64,000 bases of DNA from Methanolobus chelungpuianus (GTDB lineage Archaea > Halobacteriota > Methanosarcinia > Methanosarcinales > Methanosarcinaceae). Every line of letters begins with the position of its first letter. Position 1 is the first letter of the stretch. Below the pieces are notes generated by a model. It had not been told where the DNA came from, ran no database searches, and saw only the letters and a list, made by a program, of their open reading frames with translations. Positions 8,871 through 17,918 of this stretch are shown piece after piece. The DNA lies in assembly GCF_024500045.1 (NCBI RefSeq), contig NZ_JTEO01000006.1, forward strand, positions 248,001 through 312,000, read 5' to 3'. The position numbers and the translations under genes were made by a program.

Positions 8871-9944
8871 ATGGATAATGACAAGACAAACGGTTCGTCA
8901 TGCCCATGTGCACCGAGGAGATCTGATACAATCTCATTCATTAAGCTGGCTCACAGTAAGCCGGTATCTGAGCTTCTTACCATTACAGGCAAGCTCACAC
9001 TTAATGACCGGCTCGGTCACTTTCTTGCCCTCTGGGGAGTGAACCGGATGGGACATATTGTAAAACCCGGCCTTTACAAGATGGGTGAGCCAACTATAGA
9101 TTCTCCTGTGTTTGTTTCGGCAAATTACACACTGAGTTTTGATGCGGTCCGCCGCGCTCTTGCTGGCACAGATTGCTACATTCTTGTTCTGGATACAAAG
9201 GGAGTGAATGTATGGTGTGCTGCAGGCAAGGGCACATTCGGGACAGAGGAACTAGTGCATCGCATCGCATGGTCAGGGCTTTCCGGCATTGTCAGCCACC
9301 GCGCTCTCATATTGCCGCAGCTAAGTGCTCCTGGGATCTCGGCGCATGAAGTACAGCGCCGTTCCGGTTTCAGGGTGGAATATGGCCCGGTCCGTGCCAG
9401 TGATCTTCCCGAATACATTAAAACACGCGAGGCAACGCCCGAAATGCGCAGGGTCCAGTTCTCATTCAGAGACAGGCTGGTCCTCACTCCGGTAGAATTA
9501 CTCCATGTGGCACTACCGACGCTTGTTGCTGCCATTATTCTTTACCTCCTTGCAGGCCCTCTGGCAGCCCTTGCTGCGATCACCGCAGTGCTTGCTGGAA
9601 CTGTGTTCTTTCCGGCCTTGCTTCCTTTCATCCCCACACATGATTTCAGCACAAAAGGGCTTATTCTGGGAGTTATCGTTGCAATTCCCTTTTCAATTCC
9701 CTTTGCGACAAATCCTGAAATGCCGTTCTGGGCGAATATGCTTACAGCTCTTGTCCCACTTATGATAATGCCGGTTGTGACGGCATACCTGGCCCTTAAC
9801 TTCACAGGTTGTACAACATTCACTTCAAGGACCGGCGTCAAGAAAGAGATTTATAGATATGTGCCTGTCATGGCGCTCATGGCAGGGTTTGGGATTCTGC
9901 TCTTAGTCATTCTTGGAATAGTCCGGTTTATGAAGGTGATCTGA
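8871..9944 (+). CDS. hgcA: Mercury methylation corrinoid protein HgcA
   Basis: A 357-residue protein with the family hallmark NVWCAAGK, the cap helix whose Cys116 is the lower cobalt ligand of the corrinoid. The N-terminal corrinoid-binding domain (to ~190) resembles the CdhD large subunit of the corrinoid iron-sulfur protein. The C-terminal part (from ~207) has about five hydrophobic helices, as in HgcA. The protein transfers a methyl group to Hg(II), giving methylmercury. GGAG precedes the ATG. It overlaps hgcB (TGATG) and follows the AbrB-like gene. Both hallmark features are present and there is no disruption, so it should be functional. hgcA occurs in several methylotrophic methanogens, consistent with this host. 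Confidence 0.97.
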   Translation: MDNDKTNGSSCPCAPRRSDTISFIKLAHSKPVSELLTITGKLTLNDRLGHFLALWGVNRMGHIVKPGLYKMGEPTIDSPVFVSANYTLSFDAVRRALAGTDCYILVLDTKGVNVWCAAGKGTFGTEELVHRIAWSGLSGIVSHRALILPQLSAPGISAHEVQRRSGFRVEYGPVRASDLPEYIKTREATPEMRRVQFSFRDRLVLTPVELLHVALPTLVAAIILYLLAGPLAALAAITAVLAGTVFFPALLPFIPTHDFSTKGLILGVIVAIPFSIPFATNPEMPFWANMLTALVPLMIMPVVTAYLALNFTGCTTFTSRTGVKKEIYRYVPVMALMAGFGILLLVILGIVRFMKVI

Positions 9945-10300
9945 TGTTTGATTCTTATCTTGAGAACACTCTCCTGTATAATCCTGAAAAATGTATCAAC
10001 TGCCTGAGGTGTACGCATGTCTGTCCCCACGGAGTCTTTGCTGAAGGAAAAGATCATGCTGAACTAATGCAGCCAGCTGCATGCATGGAGTGCGGTGCAT
10101 GTGCCCTGAACTGTCCTGTCCGGGCAATAGAAGTGCAGAGCGGTGTCGGCTGTGCATGGGCAATGATCCGTGCAGCACTCAGAGGCAAGGGTATGGATAA
10201 TGGAGAATGCGGTTGCGGAGGAGAAGAGAGATCCTGCTGTGGTGAGAGCACAAAGGAATCATCCTCATATAGAGAAGAAATGTCCATCCCAGAGGATTAA
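9944..10300 (+). CDS. hgcB: Mercury methylation ferredoxin HgcB
   Basis: A 118-residue dicluster ferredoxin. Cluster ligands are Cys17, 20, 23 and 27, and Cys47, 50, 53 and 57, the second within the HgcB signature CMECGAC. Cys70 matches the conserved extra cysteine. The C-terminal tail carries CGC (89-91) and CC (98-99), thought in this family to handle Hg(II) or its reduction. It reduces the HgcA corrinoid to Co(I). Its start overlaps the hgcA stop, so the two are translationally coupled. Confidence 0.96.
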   Translation: MFDSYLENTLLYNPEKCINCLRCTHVCPHGVFAEGKDHAELMQPAACMECGACALNCPVRAIEVQSGVGCAWAMIRAALRGKGMDNGECGCGGEERSCCGESTKESSSYREEMSIPED

Positions 10301-10400
10301 AGGGATTGCAAAATCATTGTGTACATTGACTCTCCTGTCATCAGGATTCTGAGGCTGCTATACTTTCCTGCTCATCTTTTTTCTCTTCCTTTGTTTGCGA

Positions 10401-10414
10401 TTGCCGCAAAAATT
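10401..10414. promoter_or_regulatory. TTGCCGCAAAAATT motif before the nifD-like gene
   Basis: This matches the complement of the element at 8417-8433. It lies ~150 bp upstream of the D subunit start, with a TATA-like TTTATATATCC near 10457 between them. Confidence 0.45.
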
Positions 10415-10558
10415 AGGATTACTTGAATAAAGATCCTATATTTGCTGATTTCCTGGTTTATATATCCATAGATCTCAATTGGACATATTAATGCCATGGG
10501 CAGAACTTACGGGAGACTGATCCATCGAGATAAAGAGTTCTCTTGTGGAGTAATACTA

Positions 10559-12112
10559 ATGTCAGGAACAGAACTTACTGAAAATCAACTGATCGACAAC
10601 AAGATCGATCTATCCAAAGCCACATGTCCCAACAGGGAACAAAGGGCAAACGGCATTAACGTCTGGTATGGAAAAGCAAGTGACCTTGCAAAACAGGCGC
10701 GCTCCGGCTGCCTTAAGCAGGGAGAGCGGAACTTTCAGCAATCAAGCGGTTGTGTTCTTAACTTTTATCTCTCGGTAAGGGTTGGAACGATCCGTGATGC
10801 TGCCGTAATATACCATGCGCCTGTGGGATGCTCATCATCAGCACTCGGGTACCGAGAACTATACCGTCATATTCCTGTTGAGATGGGCCGTCCGGCTAAC
10901 TACGATCTTCACTGGATGACAACAAATCTTGGTGAGAAAGATGTAGTCTACGGCGCAGGCGACAAGCTTGGTGCAGCAATAAAGGAAGCACAGAGGCGTT
11001 ATAATCCTAAAGCTATCTTCATACTGACATCCTGTGCATCAGGGATCATAGGCGAGGATATCGAAGGAGTGGTTGCACAGGTGCAGCCCGAAGTATCTGC
11101 AAAAATAGTCCCGATACACTGTGAGGGATCAAGATCAAAGCTTGTGCAGACAGGTTATGATGCATTCTGGCACGGAGTACTGAAGTATCTCATCAGGAAA
11201 CCGGAAAAGAAGCAGAAGGACCTCGTAAATGTGGCAAGTATGCTCTCCTACACCTGGCAGGACAGGCTTGAGATAAAGCGCCTTCTTGGAAAGCTGGGTC
11301 TGAGAGTAAATTTCGTCCCTGAGTTTGCATCGGTGGAAGACTTAGAGATGCTCTCTGAAGCCGCCGTCACAGCACCGCTGTGTCCGACTTATACTGATTA
11401 TCTGTCACGAGGTCTTGAGCAGGAATTTGGCGTTCCATATTTCCTATACCCCTCGCCCATGGGAGTTGCACATACCGATGAATGGCTCAGGCAGATAGGT
11501 AAGTACACGGGCAAGGAAAAGGAAGCAGAGGAGCTGATCAAAGAAGAGCACGCAAAATGGCTCCCGAAACTGAAAGCGATCAGAGAACAGTTTGCGAACA
11601 TAAAAGGTAACGGTGAAAAGATAGAAGTCCTCGGTGCACTCGGCCAGGGAAGGCTTCTTGCACAGGTGCCTTACTTCGATGAACTGGGACTGAAGTCATC
11701 TGCTGCGATGTGTCAGGACTTTGACAACCTCATACTGGAAGACATGGAGAGATTGATCGCTGAAATGGGAGATTTCGACATACTGGTCAATACATTCCAG
11801 GCTGCAGAGCAGACGCATATCACTAACCGGCTTAACCCCGATATTGCAATGACCTGTCCCTTCCAGGGGGGTGCGTTCAAGCGTGACAAAGGTGTCACAA
11901 GAGTGCATGCCTTAAGGTCCGATCCTCACCCCTGGAGCGCGCAAAGTGGCTACACAGGAGCGATAGCATTTGGAAGTTTCCTCCTGCAGTCGCTGAAAAG
12001 CCATTCCTATCAGAGGACCATGCTGGAAAAGACAAAGAGCACATACAAGGACTGGTGGTACCAGCAGCCGAATTCACTGTACTACTTACAGTCAGAGGAA
12101 GAACAGGTATAA
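10559..12112 (+). CDS. NifD-like component I alpha subunit (nitrogenase-like)
   Basis: 517 residues from the ATG at 10559, which has GGAG upstream. It is homologous to NifD, with equivalents of the three P-cluster cysteines: Cys65 (SSGC), Cys91 (APVGC) and Cys159 (TSCASGIIGED). Cys275 in PLCPTYTDYLSRG and a histidine in RSDPHPW (His457) fall where NifD has its FeMo-cofactor ligands, so an active-site metallocluster may be bound. The sequence otherwise differs strongly from NifD, VnfD and AnfD. It is adjacent to the K subunit (3 bp gap). Nitrogenase-like groups include the sulfur-salvage methylthio-alkane reductases; the surrounding sulfur genes make that type of C-S cleavage plausible but unproven. 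Confidence 0.85.
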   Translation: MSGTELTENQLIDNKIDLSKATCPNREQRANGINVWYGKASDLAKQARSGCLKQGERNFQQSSGCVLNFYLSVRVGTIRDAAVIYHAPVGCSSSALGYRELYRHIPVEMGRPANYDLHWMTTNLGEKDVVYGAGDKLGAAIKEAQRRYNPKAIFILTSCASGIIGEDIEGVVAQVQPEVSAKIVPIHCEGSRSKLVQTGYDAFWHGVLKYLIRKPEKKQKDLVNVASMLSYTWQDRLEIKRLLGKLGLRVNFVPEFASVEDLEMLSEAAVTAPLCPTYTDYLSRGLEQEFGVPYFLYPSPMGVAHTDEWLRQIGKYTGKEKEAEELIKEEHAKWLPKLKAIREQFANIKGNGEKIEVLGALGQGRLLAQVPYFDELGLKSSAAMCQDFDNLILEDMERLIAEMGDFDILVNTFQAAEQTHITNRLNPDIAMTCPFQGGAFKRDKGVTRVHALRSDPHPWSAQSGYTGAIAFGSFLLQSLKSHSYQRTMLEKTKSTYKDWWYQQPNSLYYLQSEEEQV

Positions 12113-12115
12113 ATC

Positions 12116-13480
12116 ATGGAATCAAGAGTATATTCAGAAACAGATTCTTCGCAGACAGGCGAGTTCATATCGGATGCAATCGAGGCACCGCGTTACTCCT
12201 GTGCCCTTGGAGGAGCATATTCAACATCAATAGGTATATTCGGGACAGTACCGATACTTCATTCCGGAGCAGGATGTGGGATTGGTCAGCTCTTTGGGCA
12301 GTTCTACGGAGGAGGACAGAATGCAGGAGGGCCTCATGGAGGGACAAGTACTCCATGTTCCTCTTTAGTTGAAGAGCATGTTATCTTTGGTGGTGAGAAA
12401 AAACTTAGTAATCTCATCAAGTCGACATCTGAGTTGGTCAACGGCGAGCTGCTTGCGGTCATTTCAGGCTGCATACCGTCACTGATAGGTGATGATGTGG
12501 AGTCTGTCGTCAGGCAATTCAGGGAGAAAGAGGAGAATATCCCTATAGTGCATGTGAATACTGCCGGATTTGCAGGAAATTCATATCAGGGATATGAGTA
12601 CTTTTTCGATGCGGTGATAGATCAGCTCCTTGAAGAGACTCCTGTGGAAAAAGGCAGAGTGAACATATTCGGCATAGTACCTTTCCAGCATATATTCTGG
12701 AAGGGCGAGGCAAGAGAGATAAAAACCCTTCTTGAAAAGATTGGATTGAAACCAAATGTGATCATAGGAGAATTCGGTGCACTTGAGAATCTCAAAAATA
12801 TCCCTTCAGCAGAATACAACATTGTCCTTTCGTCATGGGTTGGACATAAGACTGCAAACAAGCTGAAGGAGAAGTTCGGAACCCCATATATCTCCTTCCC
12901 AGGAGTACCTGTCGGACAAAAGCAGACAGCTGAGTTCCTCAGGATAGTCGGAAAAAAGCTGGGTGCTTCTTCGGACGTGATCGAAAATCTCATTGAAACC
13001 GAGGAAAGGCGGGCCTACAGGTTTACCGAGTATGTGGGAGACATTCTTCTCATAGCCAGGCCACATCCGTATTTTGCGGTTGTTGCCGACAGCAACTCTG
13101 CTGTGGGCATTACAAAATATCTGACAAATGAGATGGGATACCTTCCAGATATTGTGCAGATAACGGATAATCCACCTGAGGAAGCACGTGAGCTAATAAA
13201 CAATGAACTGACAGGGAATCTCGAAACGCCTGCATGGCCGGATATTGTATATGAAGTGGATTCTCATAGAATTCGACAGAATCTGAAAGACAGAAGTTTC
13301 CTGTTCCTGCTTGCCAGCTCCCTTGAGACCTTTATAGCAGGGCCGGAATTTGGTGCCATACATCTATCAGTTGCATTCCCAACCCATGACCGTGTGATCC
13401 TCGAACGTAGCTATGCAGGATTTAGCGGAGGACTCAATCTGATGGAAGATGTCATGAGCAAGTATGCTGGGCCTTTGTGA
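12116..13480 (+). CDS. NifK-like component I beta subunit (nitrogenase-like)
   Basis: A 454-residue partner of the preceding D subunit. P-cluster-type cysteines are at 29 (RYSC), 54 (GAGC) and 119 (ISGC), with the family motif FGGEKKL at 91-97. It is shorter than NifK (about 520) and lacks the N-terminal extension. The gene follows three bases after the D stop codon, so the two subunits are surely cotranscribed. A hairpin terminator follows. A decayed relative is found on the other strand near 16.7-17.4 kb. The function follows from the complex: ATP-driven reduction of an unknown substrate. Confidence 0.85.
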   Translation: MESRVYSETDSSQTGEFISDAIEAPRYSCALGGAYSTSIGIFGTVPILHSGAGCGIGQLFGQFYGGGQNAGGPHGGTSTPCSSLVEEHVIFGGEKKLSNLIKSTSELVNGELLAVISGCIPSLIGDDVESVVRQFREKEENIPIVHVNTAGFAGNSYQGYEYFFDAVIDQLLEETPVEKGRVNIFGIVPFQHIFWKGEAREIKTLLEKIGLKPNVIIGEFGALENLKNIPSAEYNIVLSSWVGHKTANKLKEKFGTPYISFPGVPVGQKQTAEFLRIVGKKLGASSDVIENLIETEERRAYRFTEYVGDILLIARPHPYFAVVADSNSAVGITKYLTNEMGYLPDIVQITDNPPEEARELINNELTGNLETPAWPDIVYEVDSHRIRQNLKDRSFLFLLASSLETFIAGPEFGAIHLSVAFPTHDRVILERSYAGFSGGLNLMEDVMSKYAGPL

Positions 13481-13516
13481 GTGAGTACAGTCCCCATTCA
13501 CTCCTTTTTTAAGATT
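13477..13516 (+). terminator. Terminator after the nifK-like gene
   Basis: GAGTG pairs with CACTC across a loop, immediately followed by T6, at the end of the D-K transcript. Confidence 0.55.
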
Positions 13517-13619
13517 TTTATTTATTTTTTGCCTCAGTACTAATGTACAAATACCAGAGTGGCCATACCGGACGGATACGAGAAACACATATTTATCCAT
13601 GAAATGCAAAAGGACTTAG

Positions 13620-14378
13620 GTGCATCCTGGAACGCGCAGCCAAAGGTGGTTCAAAGTGAACGACGAGATATTTGAAGGAATCCACAGAGGTCTGACCGTC
13701 GAACATATTATGACCCCCCTAGATGAGTTTTGTTTTTATCCCCAAGATTCTGCTCTTCATAAAGATATAACTGTCTTTCCTATCAAAGATGATGACGGGA
13801 AGATAACCAGGTATTTTGACAGCAAGTCTTCCAAGGAGTGCTATATCCTGCCGAATAAGACCGTTTCAAAAGACCTGGACCTGATGTCCCTGATCAAAAT
13901 GCTGGACAAGCGATCTTTCTTTTTCGTTGTTCATGCTGACATTGTGGGAATAGTCACTGTGGCAGACCTGAGAAAGGGAGCTGTGCGAATGTTCTTCTAT
14001 TTGCTGCTTTACAGGCTGGAGAATCATATGAAGATGTTCTTCAAGGAGAGGATATCTGAAGAAGAGTTCATCAGGATTGCGAAACCCAAATGCAGGACGC
14101 AGAAAAAAGATTATGCACTGTCTGTTTTTGAAGAATGCTCTTTTTATGACTATCTTGCGGGCCTGAAGAATTATGATGTCTTCAAACAGAAGCATGGCAT
14201 GTCTATCCGGGATGTTGAGGAGTTTGGAGGCCTTGACAGATTCAGGAACTGGATAATGCATCCTTCAAGGGAGGATGTCAAGGTGAAAATCGACTCAGAG
14301 ATAGATTACAATCATTACCTTTTCAAGCAGCTTGAGAGGATCCAGAGGCTTGAGGAATTACTAAAACTGTGCGATTGA
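13620..14378 (+). CDS. CBS-domain protein of unknown function
   Basis: A 252-residue protein, probably starting at GTG 13620. Residues ~22-115 look like a CBS pair: VEHIMTPLDEFCFY at the start and FFFVVHADIVGIVTVADLRKG at the end. CBS pairs bind adenosyl ligands and sense energy status. The C-terminal half is helical and highly charged, with a RNWIMHPSR segment near residue 215 and no recognised domain. It stands alone between the nitrogenase-like operon and a broken gene. Confidence 0.6.
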   Translation: MHPGTRSQRWFKVNDEIFEGIHRGLTVEHIMTPLDEFCFYPQDSALHKDITVFPIKDDDGKITRYFDSKSSKECYILPNKTVSKDLDLMSLIKMLDKRSFFFVVHADIVGIVTVADLRKGAVRMFFYLLLYRLENHMKMFFKERISEEEFIRIAKPKCRTQKKDYALSVFEECSFYDYLAGLKNYDVFKQKHGMSIRDVEEFGGLDRFRNWIMHPSREDVKVKIDSEIDYNHYLFKQLERIQRLEELLKLCD

Positions 14379-14598
14379 AAGTATACAAAGCCAGCTTATA
14401 CTGAATATTAGTAAGAATGTTAATACTGCTAACATGTATCTATTATGACTGATCTGGGATCTGAGTATTAGAGCCAATGTTATGAATTCCTATAATTAGA
14501 AGTTATCCATAACTTTTGTTTACTTGTATGCATTATTCTCAGTCTTTATTCCGGCATGATAGATTTATGTCAAGTTAACTAAAAGTGAGCTAAACATC

Positions 14599-14911
14599 AT
14601 GAGTTTTGCAAAGAATGCTCCTGAACATCAAAAATGGATGGAAGCTGTATTAAAGCTAAGTAAGGCCAGCAAATTAGATAAAAACAGGTGAACTTGCATA
14701 TATTGCTGTCCTTGCGACTTTAAGACTGGAAAGCGGTATATTTTTTCATGTAAAACATGCGAGAATGTTAGGAGCTTCACTGGATGAAGTAATAAATGCC
14801 ATCCTGATAGGGTTACCTGCTGCCGGAAATGCTGTAATTAAATCAATATTTTTCCAACAATATTATTTTGTTACTCCAGTCAAGGTATCGGCAATATTTT
14901 CCTCAAACTGA
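14599..14911 (+). pseudogene. Frameshifted carboxymuconolactone decarboxylase-family gene
   Basis: Translation from ATG 14599 reads to LSKASKLDKNR then stops. Shifting frame at the AAAAACAGG tract (about 14682-14690) restores an open frame continuing TGELAYIAVLATLRLESG and then FHVKHARMLGASLDEV to a stop at 14909. This is the CMD/AhpD helical fold, but the usual catalytic CxxC before the HxxH region is absent. It is probably a decayed gene. Confidence 0.6.
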
Positions 14912-14967
14912 ACTGGTAAATAGAGTGAAACGATATTAGCAGATTGAATCACTCTTAGTGTTCTTAT

Positions 14968-15040
14968 GCCGAGGTGACAGAGTGGTTAATGTAACCGACT
15001 GCAGATCGGTTTTCCGGGAGTTCGAATCTTCCCCTCGGCA
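14968..15040 (+). tRNA. tRNA-Cys (GCA), A73 variant
   Basis: A 73-nt cloverleaf: acceptor GCCGAGG/CCTCGGC, anticodon stem ACCGA/TCGGT around loop CTGCAGA (anticodon GCA), T arm GGGAG/CTTCC. The 3' CCA is not encoded. The base after the acceptor is A, whereas the four other tRNA-Cys genes in this window have the usual U73. The D stem is weak (ACA/TGT). It lacks the promoter motif of the other four. Confidence 0.9.
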
Positions 15041-15077
15041 TCTATGCTTGTCCTGCTTTTAGATATTCTCCGGGTTC

Positions 15078-15569
15078 TCAGAACAGTGACGGATTAAGCA
15101 TGCCGAATATCATTGCAATGTGAGCAACCACAAGGAACCCGATAAGTAGCAGGAAGTGCAGTTTCATCTTCGCTTCCTTCTCTGCATTCTTTGCAATTAC
15201 ACCCAGTTCAAGAAGTGCGATACCAAAGAGGAAGATTACTCCGCTCAGGTAGAATCCGACAGCAAGGATATCACTGTAGCCTCTCCACACGATATTTGGT
15301 ACTACCATTGTGATGAGATATAAGAATATCCCGAGAAAATAGAATCCCAATACTATGCCTACTACTTTATTGAATTGCCTGAGTGGGCCATCGTAAAGAC
15401 GTCTGAACGTCACAAAGAATTCTGTAGCTGTGAGTGTTTCCGCAAGGATCACCGGGATCGCCATAAAAATCAACAGATTCCAGGGTTGGTTGGTCGCGAG
15501 CAATTCCATGTAATGAGTCATATTCATGTTCATGACAGTTGTGGCTGTCTGAGTAATCATTTCTTGCAT
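15078..15569 (-). CDS. Four-helix membrane protein
   Basis: A 163-residue hydrophobic protein with about four membrane segments (residues ~32-52, 65-85, 98-118 and 133-155). The N-terminus is rich in Thr and Met. No catalytic motif is visible. It resembles small permease-like proteins of unknown function common in anaerobic archaea and bacteria. It is transcribed alone, away from the tRNA. Confidence 0.6.
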   Translation of the reverse strand: MQEMITQTATTVMNMNMTHYMELLATNQPWNLLIFMAIPVILAETLTATEFFVTFRRLYDGPLRQFNKVVGIVLGFYFLGIFLYLITMVVPNIVWRGYSDILAVGFYLSGVIFLFGIALLELGVIAKNAEKEAKMKLHFLLLIGFLVVAHIAMIFGMLNPSLF

Positions 15570-15811
15570 TGTGATATCTCCACCGGGAGAGCATTGTTAC
15601 TTCGTCCGGTTACCAAAAAATCGCTTTTTCCGCTTAAACCTGTTCTCACCAAACTATCTATGGATGGAGAATATGCAGTGATCAGACAGAATAATAGATT
15701 TTGGGAGGAAAATGATTTTACGGGCATCAAATAGGCATCCTGTTGGGTTCTTCCTTAATATCCATTGCCGATACACGAAAAGATATATACTTATTTTCCA
15801 AGTACTGACCT

Positions 15812-16642
15812 ATGGTCCGGATCAGGAATGTTGTATATACTGCAGTCGTTGTCTTTGCAGTAATAACATTACCTCTCTTGGCATTTGCAGCACCATTGGT
15901 TTCGTGTATGTCTCCTGTGGATACCGGTACAAGTTGCGAGACGGCAGTGAGCTGCATGGGAACGTGCCTGCTGATGACGCAGGTAAACTCTGCATTCAGG
16001 CGGGAACCTATTTCACGTTCATCTGCATTCCAGTCTTATCACTCTTCATGCAGTAGTGCATCGCAACAGCTTGCACACGCAACGGGTATACAAGGAATGA
16101 TCGGGCTTAATAACAGATTTTCAGGGATCAGGAGGATCTATCCGAAAAATGTGCTCGACCATCCGCAGCGCAAGGCAGTTTATAGTATTATCTTGGATAA
16201 ACCCGGAATCGATATGGTGAGAATTGGAAAGGTTCTCAGTCTGAATCGTGAGACACTTCGATACCATCTCAATCAATTGTCCTCGTCGAATAAAATCATT
16301 GCAATGAAGGATTATGGTATCATTCGGTATTATGAGAATCACGGAAGATACGGCACTGTTGAAAGACGTGTTCTGGCATATCTCTGGAACCCGACGGCTG
16401 AAAGAATTCTTTCAATTGTACAATCTAACCCCGGTATTACGCAGGGAGATATTGCCACACGTCTTGCAATAGCTTCGCCAACGGTGCACTGGTACATGCA
16501 GCGACTTACCAATGATGGGATAATCATTGCCCTTCATGCTAGTCGGCTCACCCGTTACCACCTTACTGCGGAGGCATTTCAGGTATTGACTAACTCCGCC
16601 GGGATAAGGCAAAGGATGCAAACCGAGGTTTGCACTCCGTAA
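15812..16642 (+). CDS. Winged-helix regulator with N-terminal membrane segment
   Basis: 276 residues. An N-terminal hydrophobic helix (residues ~8-28) is followed by a cysteine-containing linker, then two winged-helix domains: RKAVYSIILDKPGIDMVRIG (from ~120) and TAERILSIVQSNPGITQGDI (from ~190). This arrangement is common in archaeal membrane-associated transcription factors. Most relatives have two membrane segments; only one is evident here, so topology is unclear. A TATA element (GATATATACTT) lies about 30 bp upstream, suggesting a nearly leaderless transcript. Confidence 0.7.
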   Translation: MVRIRNVVYTAVVVFAVITLPLLAFAAPLVSCMSPVDTGTSCETAVSCMGTCLLMTQVNSAFRREPISRSSAFQSYHSSCSSASQQLAHATGIQGMIGLNNRFSGIRRIYPKNVLDHPQRKAVYSIILDKPGIDMVRIGKVLSLNRETLRYHLNQLSSSNKIIAMKDYGIIRYYENHGRYGTVERRVLAYLWNPTAERILSIVQSNPGITQGDIATRLAIASPTVHWYMQRLTNDGIIIALHASRLTRYHLTAEAFQVLTNSAGIRQRMQTEVCTP

Positions 16643-16689
16643 TTCTTATTTTATTGTTCTTTATTTTGCCAAGTATTTTCATTTATTTC

Positions 16690-17380
16690 GTACATGACCT
16701 CGATTGCTCGGAGTTATCCTGCATATCCACAATTGAGCACAAGCCTGTAAAATATGGAGCAGTGACAATAAGCAGATCAGCGCCAATCCTTTTCGCAATC
16801 TCTCTCATTCTCCACCAAGGATTAATGCCTTGCCTTTATCTTCTTCTTTTCTTATTTCTTCATGTACCTTCCCATCGTCAATTATGAAATCATTCTCTGC
16901 TGATCATAATTCTGAAATCTCAGTAAGGAACTCTTGATACATTCGCGGAACTCCTTGGAGTATCATCTGTAATGGACTGCTTTGCCGGAACGATTCCCAG
17001 TTCATCTAGGAGGAATTTTGGAGACACACTAAGGCTGTTGCGTTCAGTAGAGTGTAAAACCTCCCGGGAATCACATATCTGAATTCAAGCATGAGTTCCG
17101 CAGTCCCCTCGGTATGTGAATTGATTAACATAATCTATTATATTTCCGAGGCATCAGAAGTTGTTATGAAAATAGACTTTGGATTTGTTCAGTCGAAAAC
17201 TTCACAAATTGTAGTTTCAATTGCTTGTGTTGAGCCAAAAATTGTATCTTCTTCAATATTTGTATGAAATATCTTTTCATAACAGGCGGTGAGTTTTTTC
17301 ATCTGCCCTGCACCGTAAACAAAGTTGAAATCGAAAGTCTACGAAGCAGCTAACGGATTCATGACTGATAACAACTGCAT
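16690..17380 (-). pseudogene. Decayed nitrogenase-like K/D subunit gene
   Basis: The reverse strand holds three broken pieces in the right order: FNFVYGAGQMKKL (near 17310), then KFLLDELGIVPAKQSITDD (near 17010), then KALILGGE and EIAKRIGADLLIVTAPYF (near 16830-16780) in shifted frames. They align with segments of the intact K homologue in this window, for example KYLTNEMGYLPDIVQITDN. Several stops and frameshifts separate them. This is a relic of a second nitrogenase-like component I. The stretch 16643-17520 holds nothing else I can see. Confidence 0.5.
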
Positions 17381-17522
17381 CAGTTATCGAGAACTGGCAA
17401 AAAGTATTACCATAGCTACAACCCACATACCGGCTAAAACTTCTTATGCTATCCTGAGGCTTCCCTGAGCAGGTTCATCGACCGGCTCATAGGCAGTTTC
17501 TTCAAATGTTGCCTCCCTGTCA

Positions 17523-17768
17523 TCACTCAAGTAGCTTCTGGTACTTTTCAGGATTGTAGCCTACAACGACATCGCTACCAATCATCACAAAGGGGAAAGA
17601 CATTCCTTCTCCATATGAGGAACATATTTCCATGATCCGATGTTGTTCATCCCTACTCGCTTTATCATAATCTGTGAATTCAAAAGGAATGTTTCGCTCC
17701 GCAAAGAAACTCTTTGCTTTTTTACACCAAGGACATGTGCTCAGGGTATACATCATGATCTTCTTCAT
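17523..17768 (-). CDS. Glutaredoxin-like protein
   Basis: An 81-residue thioredoxin-fold protein with active site CPWC (Cys13 and Cys16) and a cis-Pro region FPFVMIG. It probably reduces disulfides; in methanogens such proteins are thought to work with thioredoxin systems since glutathione is absent. A single-gene unit. Confidence 0.88.
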   Translation of the reverse strand: MKKIMMYTLSTCPWCKKAKSFFAERNIPFEFTDYDKASRDEQHRIMEICSSYGEGMSFPFVMIGSDVVVGYNPEKYQKLLE

Positions 17769-17918
17769 TCCATTTACCTTCCATTACTATTACCAATATA
17801 TTTCCCCGTATTTATAGTGACTGATGATTTACATGATGACAAAGAAAAGCACGGCGAGCATAAAGAATGATATTTGGAAATGCCTTCCGGCATCCCCATT
17901 AAAAATTTCTGTTTGAGA

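Noticed and set aside
7440-13480. Canonical nitrogen-fixing nif cluster
   Set aside because: No nifI, nifE, nifN or nifB is present in the window, and D/K sequences are far from NifDK in key segments and length.
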